Shown in pieces: positions 13,301 through 15,835 of a stretch of DNA of 15,835 nt. This DNA comes from JABICX01 sp964528765 (GTDB taxonomy: Archaea > Nanobdellota > Nanobdellia > UBA10117 > JABICX01). The notes beneath the pieces were generated by a model. The model was given only the letters and a program-made list of their open reading frames with translations. It did not search any database and was not told where the DNA came from. Within the stretch, counting starts at the first letter, position 1, and each line of letters starts with the position of its first letter. The stretch lies in assembly GCA_964528765.1 (NCBI GenBank), contig CAZGVA010000022.1, forward strand, positions 1 to 15,835, written 5' to 3'. The translations under genes and the position numbers were made by a program.

Positions 13301-14595
13301 GGTGTTATTCTCGTCCGATCTCTTGGAAACAAGCAAGCTTCACGAATATTTGATTGACCCGCTATAATCATTGTAAGTCGTTCTAGACCAATACTCCAAC
13401 CTGCATGTGGTGCTGCACCGTAACGGAATGCATCAATGTAAAACTTGAAATTCTTTGGACTAAGTCCTTTATCCATAATTTGCTTTTCCAAAAGTTTTGG
13501 AATATGAACTCTCTGACCACCTGAAGCTAATTCCATTCCACCATATTCTGTATCAAAACCACAACTTAATTTACCATCTTTTGGCATAATGTAAAAAGGT
13601 TTTATTTTTGATGGCCAGCTATGGATATGTATTAATGTCTGCTTTCCGAAAAGCTCTGCTAACATATGCTCAGCATCTGAAGAAATATCTTCACCATTTT
13701 TTATTTTAAACCCGGCTTTGTTCAGCGCATTAATTGCTTCATCATAAGTAAACAATTTTGATGCAGGTATTTTCAAATTAGGATTTACTAAATCAATCTG
13801 TTCTTTACAATTCTTTTTTACACTTTTAACAATATGTATGACTAATTCTTCTAATAATTTAATTACATCTTCCTGCGTTGCAAATGCAACTTCAATATCC
13901 ATTTGGCGAGATTCATTTAGATGTTTATGTGTATCATGTGGTTCTGCTCGCCAAATTGGCGAAATTGAAAATACTTTTTCAAAGTCAGATAAAGCTAAAA
14001 GCTGTTTGTAAAGTTGTGGACTTTGAGCAAGGTAAACATTTTTATCAAAATATTTTGCAGGGAAAAGTTCAGTACCACCTTCTGCTGCTGATGAAATAAT
14101 TGCTGGCGGCCAGATTTCCAAAAATCCTCTTTGTCTAAAAAAATCCCGATATGCTCTGCAAATTTCATCTTGAACTTCAAAAATTGCTTTAATTTTCTTA
14201 TTTCTAATATCTAAATATCGATAATCTAATCGTTTGCTTAAGTCGGTTTCAATTCCTTTATTTAAAAATTCTATTGGGAGTGGCGTTTCTGCAAGATTTA
14301 AAACATCCATATCAGTTACAACTAACTCATTTCCACCTGCTTTTAATTTTGACTCTTGAATTTTTCCGTTTACGGAAACAACTGACTCCCGAGTTAATTT
14401 AGAAAGTTCTTTGAATTTTTTGTACTTATCTGGGAAAAATACAATTTGAATATCGCCATCACGATCGCGTAGTTTCGCAAATGCTAGCTTTCCAAGGACT
14501 CGAGATTCCTGAATCCAGCCAGCGAGAATCGCTTGTTTGCCTACTTTTTCGCTTTGGGCTTGTTTTGTACTTATCCGAGATGTTAAATTTATCAT
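13297..14595 (-). CDS. aspS: aspartyl-tRNA synthetase, archaeal type
   Basis: A 432-residue class II synthetase charging tRNA-Asp. I choose the ATG at 14595; the TTG at 14607 adds only four residues and leaves less room after the TATA box. An OB-fold anticodon-binding domain (about 1-100, with AGWIQESRVLGKLAFAKLRDR) is followed by the catalytic domain. Visible there are LDYRYLDIRN (123-132), the aspartate-site QSPQLYKQ (191-198), motif 2 with Arg216 (SISPIWRAEPHDTHKHLNE) and motif 3 GWSIGLERL (399-407). It lacks the bacterial GAD insertion, as in archaeal and eukaryotic enzymes. Whether it also charges tRNA-Asn depends on residues I cannot judge by eye; the position usually His or Trp near the OB-fold hairpin is not clear here. 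The stop overlaps the start of the MccF-like gene by ATGA. Confidence 0.95.
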   Translation of the reverse strand: MINLTSRISTKQAQSEKVGKQAILAGWIQESRVLGKLAFAKLRDRDGDIQIVFFPDKYKKFKELSKLTRESVVSVNGKIQESKLKAGGNELVVTDMDVLNLAETPLPIEFLNKGIETDLSKRLDYRYLDIRNKKIKAIFEVQDEICRAYRDFFRQRGFLEIWPPAIISSAAEGGTELFPAKYFDKNVYLAQSPQLYKQLLALSDFEKVFSISPIWRAEPHDTHKHLNESRQMDIEVAFATQEDVIKLLEELVIHIVKSVKKNCKEQIDLVNPNLKIPASKLFTYDEAINALNKAGFKIKNGEDISSDAEHMLAELFGKQTLIHIHSWPSKIKPFYIMPKDGKLSCGFDTEYGGMELASGGQRVHIPKLLEKQIMDKGLSPKNFKFYIDAFRYGAAPHAGWSIGLERLTMIIAGQSNIREACLFPRDRTRITP

Positions 14596-14610
14596 ACTAA
14601 ACAACAAAAA

Positions 14611-14622
14611 ATAATTATTTAA
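14611..14622 (-). promoter_or_regulatory. TATA box of the aspS operon
   Basis: The minus strand reads TTAAATAATTAT, with TTAAATAA centred about 24 bases before the ATG at 14595. The spacing supports that ATG and a leaderless transcript carrying aspS and the MccF-like gene. Confidence 0.5.
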
Positions 14623-14656
14623 GGGTTACTAATATTCAAATCATTGTGATAGTTGA

Positions 14657-14989
14657 TTATAATCTTCCATTTAATCCTTGAAGAAATTCTGGCCCAAAAA
14701 CTTGGCCTAAAGAAGCATTTATTTCCGAAATATGTCTTTCAGCTACTTTAAAACTAAAATTCGAGATTCTAATCGGTGCGCTATACTTACAAATTTTAGC
14801 GGGTTGCCTAGCCAAATTAATGCTAACGCTTGAAGTAGCAGCTTTTTTATAAAAAGTATCTTTTTTCAATAACCAACCATCTTTTGCTAATTGCCCTGCT
14901 AAATTCTCACGTTCTTCTGCTGTGCAAGCATCAATCTGTTGATTCAAATAATCTAAGCTATGTTGTATATAATCGCCAGGTGTTCCCAT
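14657..14989 (-). CDS. hypothetical protein, 110 residues
   Basis: Not recognised. ATG at 14989 with a TATA-like element about 23 bases upstream. Residues 4-36 look helical and amphipathic (YIQHSLDYLNQQIDACTAEE, then ENLAGQLAKDGWLL). The middle (about 43-80) is beta-prone and positively charged (KKAATSSVSINLARQPAKIC, RISNFSFKV), and the end (VAERHISEINASLGQVFGPE) looks helical again. It has two cysteines (22 and 67), no signal peptide and no membrane segment, so it is likely cytoplasmic. Base composition matches its neighbours. It sits alone between rnhB (30 bases upstream) and aspS (61 bases downstream), each with its own probable promoter, so context gives little hint. Presence of a consistent promoter and protein-like composition make it a probable real gene. 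Confidence 0.6.
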   Translation of the reverse strand: MGTPGDYIQHSLDYLNQQIDACTAEERENLAGQLAKDGWLLKKDTFYKKAATSSVSINLARQPAKICKYSAPIRISNFSFKVAERHISEINASLGQVFGPEFLQGLNGRL

Positions 14990-15006
14990 GAAGTAGCATG
15001 AAAACG

Positions 15007-15016
15007 ATATTTAAAA
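15007..15016 (-). promoter_or_regulatory. TATA-like element of the 110-residue gene
   Basis: The minus strand reads TTTTAAATAT, centred about 23 bases before the ATG at 14989, in the 30-base gap after the rnhB stop. Spacing fits a leaderless mRNA. Confidence 0.45.
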
Positions 15017-15019
15017 GTG

Positions 15020-15679
15020 TTACCAATTAGATAAATTGGCTTGTTTCTTAGTTCCTTTTAGTTTTTTATATGTGGCCCAGCAAGTTCTAATGTGCTGAAT
15101 ATGTTTATCATCAGAATAATGATTTTGTAAAAAGTTCTTTGTGTTTGGATCTGCAGGATAGCCTGAACCAATTGGATGCCCGATTTCTTGCTCGATCTTC
15201 CTAACTGCTCGATCTCGAGTCACTTTTGCTAAGATTGATGCTGCAGAACAAACGGGATAATTCATATCAGCTTTATGCTCAGAAACAATTTCTATGTCTT
15301 TTTTATCAAGTAATTTACTTACCATAATCCCAAACTTTTCTGCAGTTGGTTCGGGTGAATCTAAAATTGCTTTGTCAGGTTTTAATGTATTGATAATCTG
15401 TGCAATTTTAAGCGCTTCGAGCTGATTAAGATTTGTCCCACTTTCTTTTTTTTGGTCAATTTCATTTGGTGAAACTTCAACAATAGAATAAGAATCGACC
15501 ATTTCAATGATTTGGTCATACAGTAATTCTCGCTTTTTTGGAGCAATAAGTTTTGAGTCTTTTACACCCAGTGCTTTTAGTTTATCAGTCTTATCTTCAG
15601 AAATAACTACGCCAGCCATAACCATCGGACCTAATACAGGTCCTCTTCCAGCTTCATCAACCCCACAAACTCGTACCAT
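15020..15679 (-). CDS. rnhB: ribonuclease HII
   Basis: A 219-residue type 2 RNase H that cuts RNA in RNA-DNA hybrids and single ribonucleotides in DNA. The four catalytic carboxylates are visible: Asp8-Glu9 in CGVDEAGRGPVLGPMV, Asp107 in AILDSPE, and Asp138 in EHKADMNYPVCSAASILAKVTRDR. KDSKLIAPKKREL (40-52) and the substrate-contacting GSGYPADPNTKNFL (171-184) also match the family, and the length is normal for archaeal enzymes. The C-terminal tail is basic (KKLKGTKKQANLSNW). ATG at 15679 gives the standard start MVRVCGVDEAGRG just before the first catalytic residue. A TATA element lies about 24 bases upstream, and the next gene downstream appears to have its own promoter. Confidence 0.96.
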   Translation of the reverse strand: MVRVCGVDEAGRGPVLGPMVMAGVVISEDKTDKLKALGVKDSKLIAPKKRELLYDQIIEMVDSYSIVEVSPNEIDQKKESGTNLNQLEALKIAQIINTLKPDKAILDSPEPTAEKFGIMVSKLLDKKDIEIVSEHKADMNYPVCSAASILAKVTRDRAVRKIEQEIGHPIGSGYPADPNTKNFLQNHYSDDKHIQHIRTCWATYKKLKGTKKQANLSNW

Positions 15680-15697
15680 TATAATTCAATAAAACTA

Positions 15698-15707
15698 CGT
15701 TTAAAAG
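15698..15707 (-). promoter_or_regulatory. TATA-like element of rnhB
   Basis: The minus strand reads CTTTTAAACG, centred about 24 bases before the rnhB ATG, consistent with the leaderless pattern of the other operon heads here. Confidence 0.5.
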
Positions 15708-15770
15708 AATTTATTTCTTCCTTGTTTCTTTTTTTGGTTTTTTCTTGAAAAAGCTCTTAATTTTATATTT

Positions 15771-15835
15771 TTATTTCTTTTCGCCTTTTTCAGCAGTCTC
15801 ACCAGTTACTTTTGGATATTTTTGTTTGTTTTTTT
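15771..15835 (-). CDS. C-terminal end of a gene entering from the right (partial)
   Basis: On the minus strand one frame is open from the window edge to a TAA at 15773-15771 and encodes 20 residues ending KYPKVTGETAEKGEKK, a charged lysine/glutamate tail typical of archaeal protein C-termini. The other two minus frames stop earlier. Too short for assignment. The stretch between its stop and the rnhB start (15680-15770) holds the rnhB TATA element and A/T-rich runs but no other recognisable feature. Confidence 0.4.
   Translation of the reverse strand, partial: KNKQKYPKVTGETAEKGEKK

Noticed and set aside
13301..13336. Upstream TTG start for the MccF-like gene
   Set aside because: It would add 12 non-conserved residues and overlap aspS by 40 bases; the ATG at 13300 gives the usual ATGA coupling and the normal family N-terminus.
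14596..14607. Upstream TTG start for aspS (also the TTG at 3255 for the prenyltransferase-like gene)
   Set aside because: Both add only a few residues, while the ATGs at 14595 and 3234 fit the TATA spacing and family starts better.
15737..15754. Possible hairpin GTTTTTTC-TT-GAAAAAGC between the partial gene and rnhB
   Set aside because: The arms are homopolymeric A/T runs with a G-T pair and almost no loop; such structures are expected by chance here and archaeal termination relies on T-runs instead.
1..15835. tRNA genes, rRNA, CRISPR repeats, insertion sequences
   Set aside because: I looked for cloverleaf-like GC-richer segments, regularly spaced repeats, and transposase motifs and saw none.

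Overview
The window looks like a piece of an AT-rich archaeal chromosome, most likely from a small-genome DPANN lineage; Woesearchaeota or a relative is my best guess. The evidence is an archaeal-type aspartyl-tRNA synthetase, a TrmB-family regulator, an archaeal NEMF/RqcH-type protein, archaeal TATA boxes about 24-26 bases upstream of start codons with no room for a leader, and dense packing with ATGA stop/start overlaps. No bacterial promoters, mobile elements, tRNA/rRNA genes or CRISPR arrays were seen. No gene-free stretch exceeds about 90 bases.

Layout: bases 1-641 (+) hold the 3' end of a membrane-protein gene and a small cysteine-rich membrane-anchored protein. Converging on them is rqcH (-, ribosome quality control). 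Next is a shortened, divergent cis-prenyltransferase homologue (-), divergent from a trmB-family regulator (+) across an intergenic region with a perfect 8-bp inverted repeat. The centre (11580 to 4011, -) is one long, mostly overlapping operon: smc, a KNTase-like nucleotidyltransferase homologue, an APH-fold kinase, an HD hydrolase, scpA, two tandem SemiSWEET-like proteins, scpB. A divergent leaderless promoter region separates smc from a shortened malate/lactate dehydrogenase homologue (+). The right part (-) carries rnhB, a 110-residue orphan, then aspS translationally coupled to an S66 peptidase of MccF type. The last 65 bases hold the C-terminal end of another minus-strand gene.

How the genes may work together: smc, scpA and scpB give a complete SMC-kleisin-WHD condensin. 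Five unrelated genes sit inside that operon with almost no spacing, so they must be expressed with condensin. The aspS/MccF-like pair is the most suggestive functional link. MccF is known to cleave the processed microcin C aspartyl-adenylate analogue whose only target is AspRS, so a MccF-like hydrolase coupled to aspS could protect the synthetase or remove stalled or leaked aspartyl-adenylates. That is inference; no experiment or database search was available.
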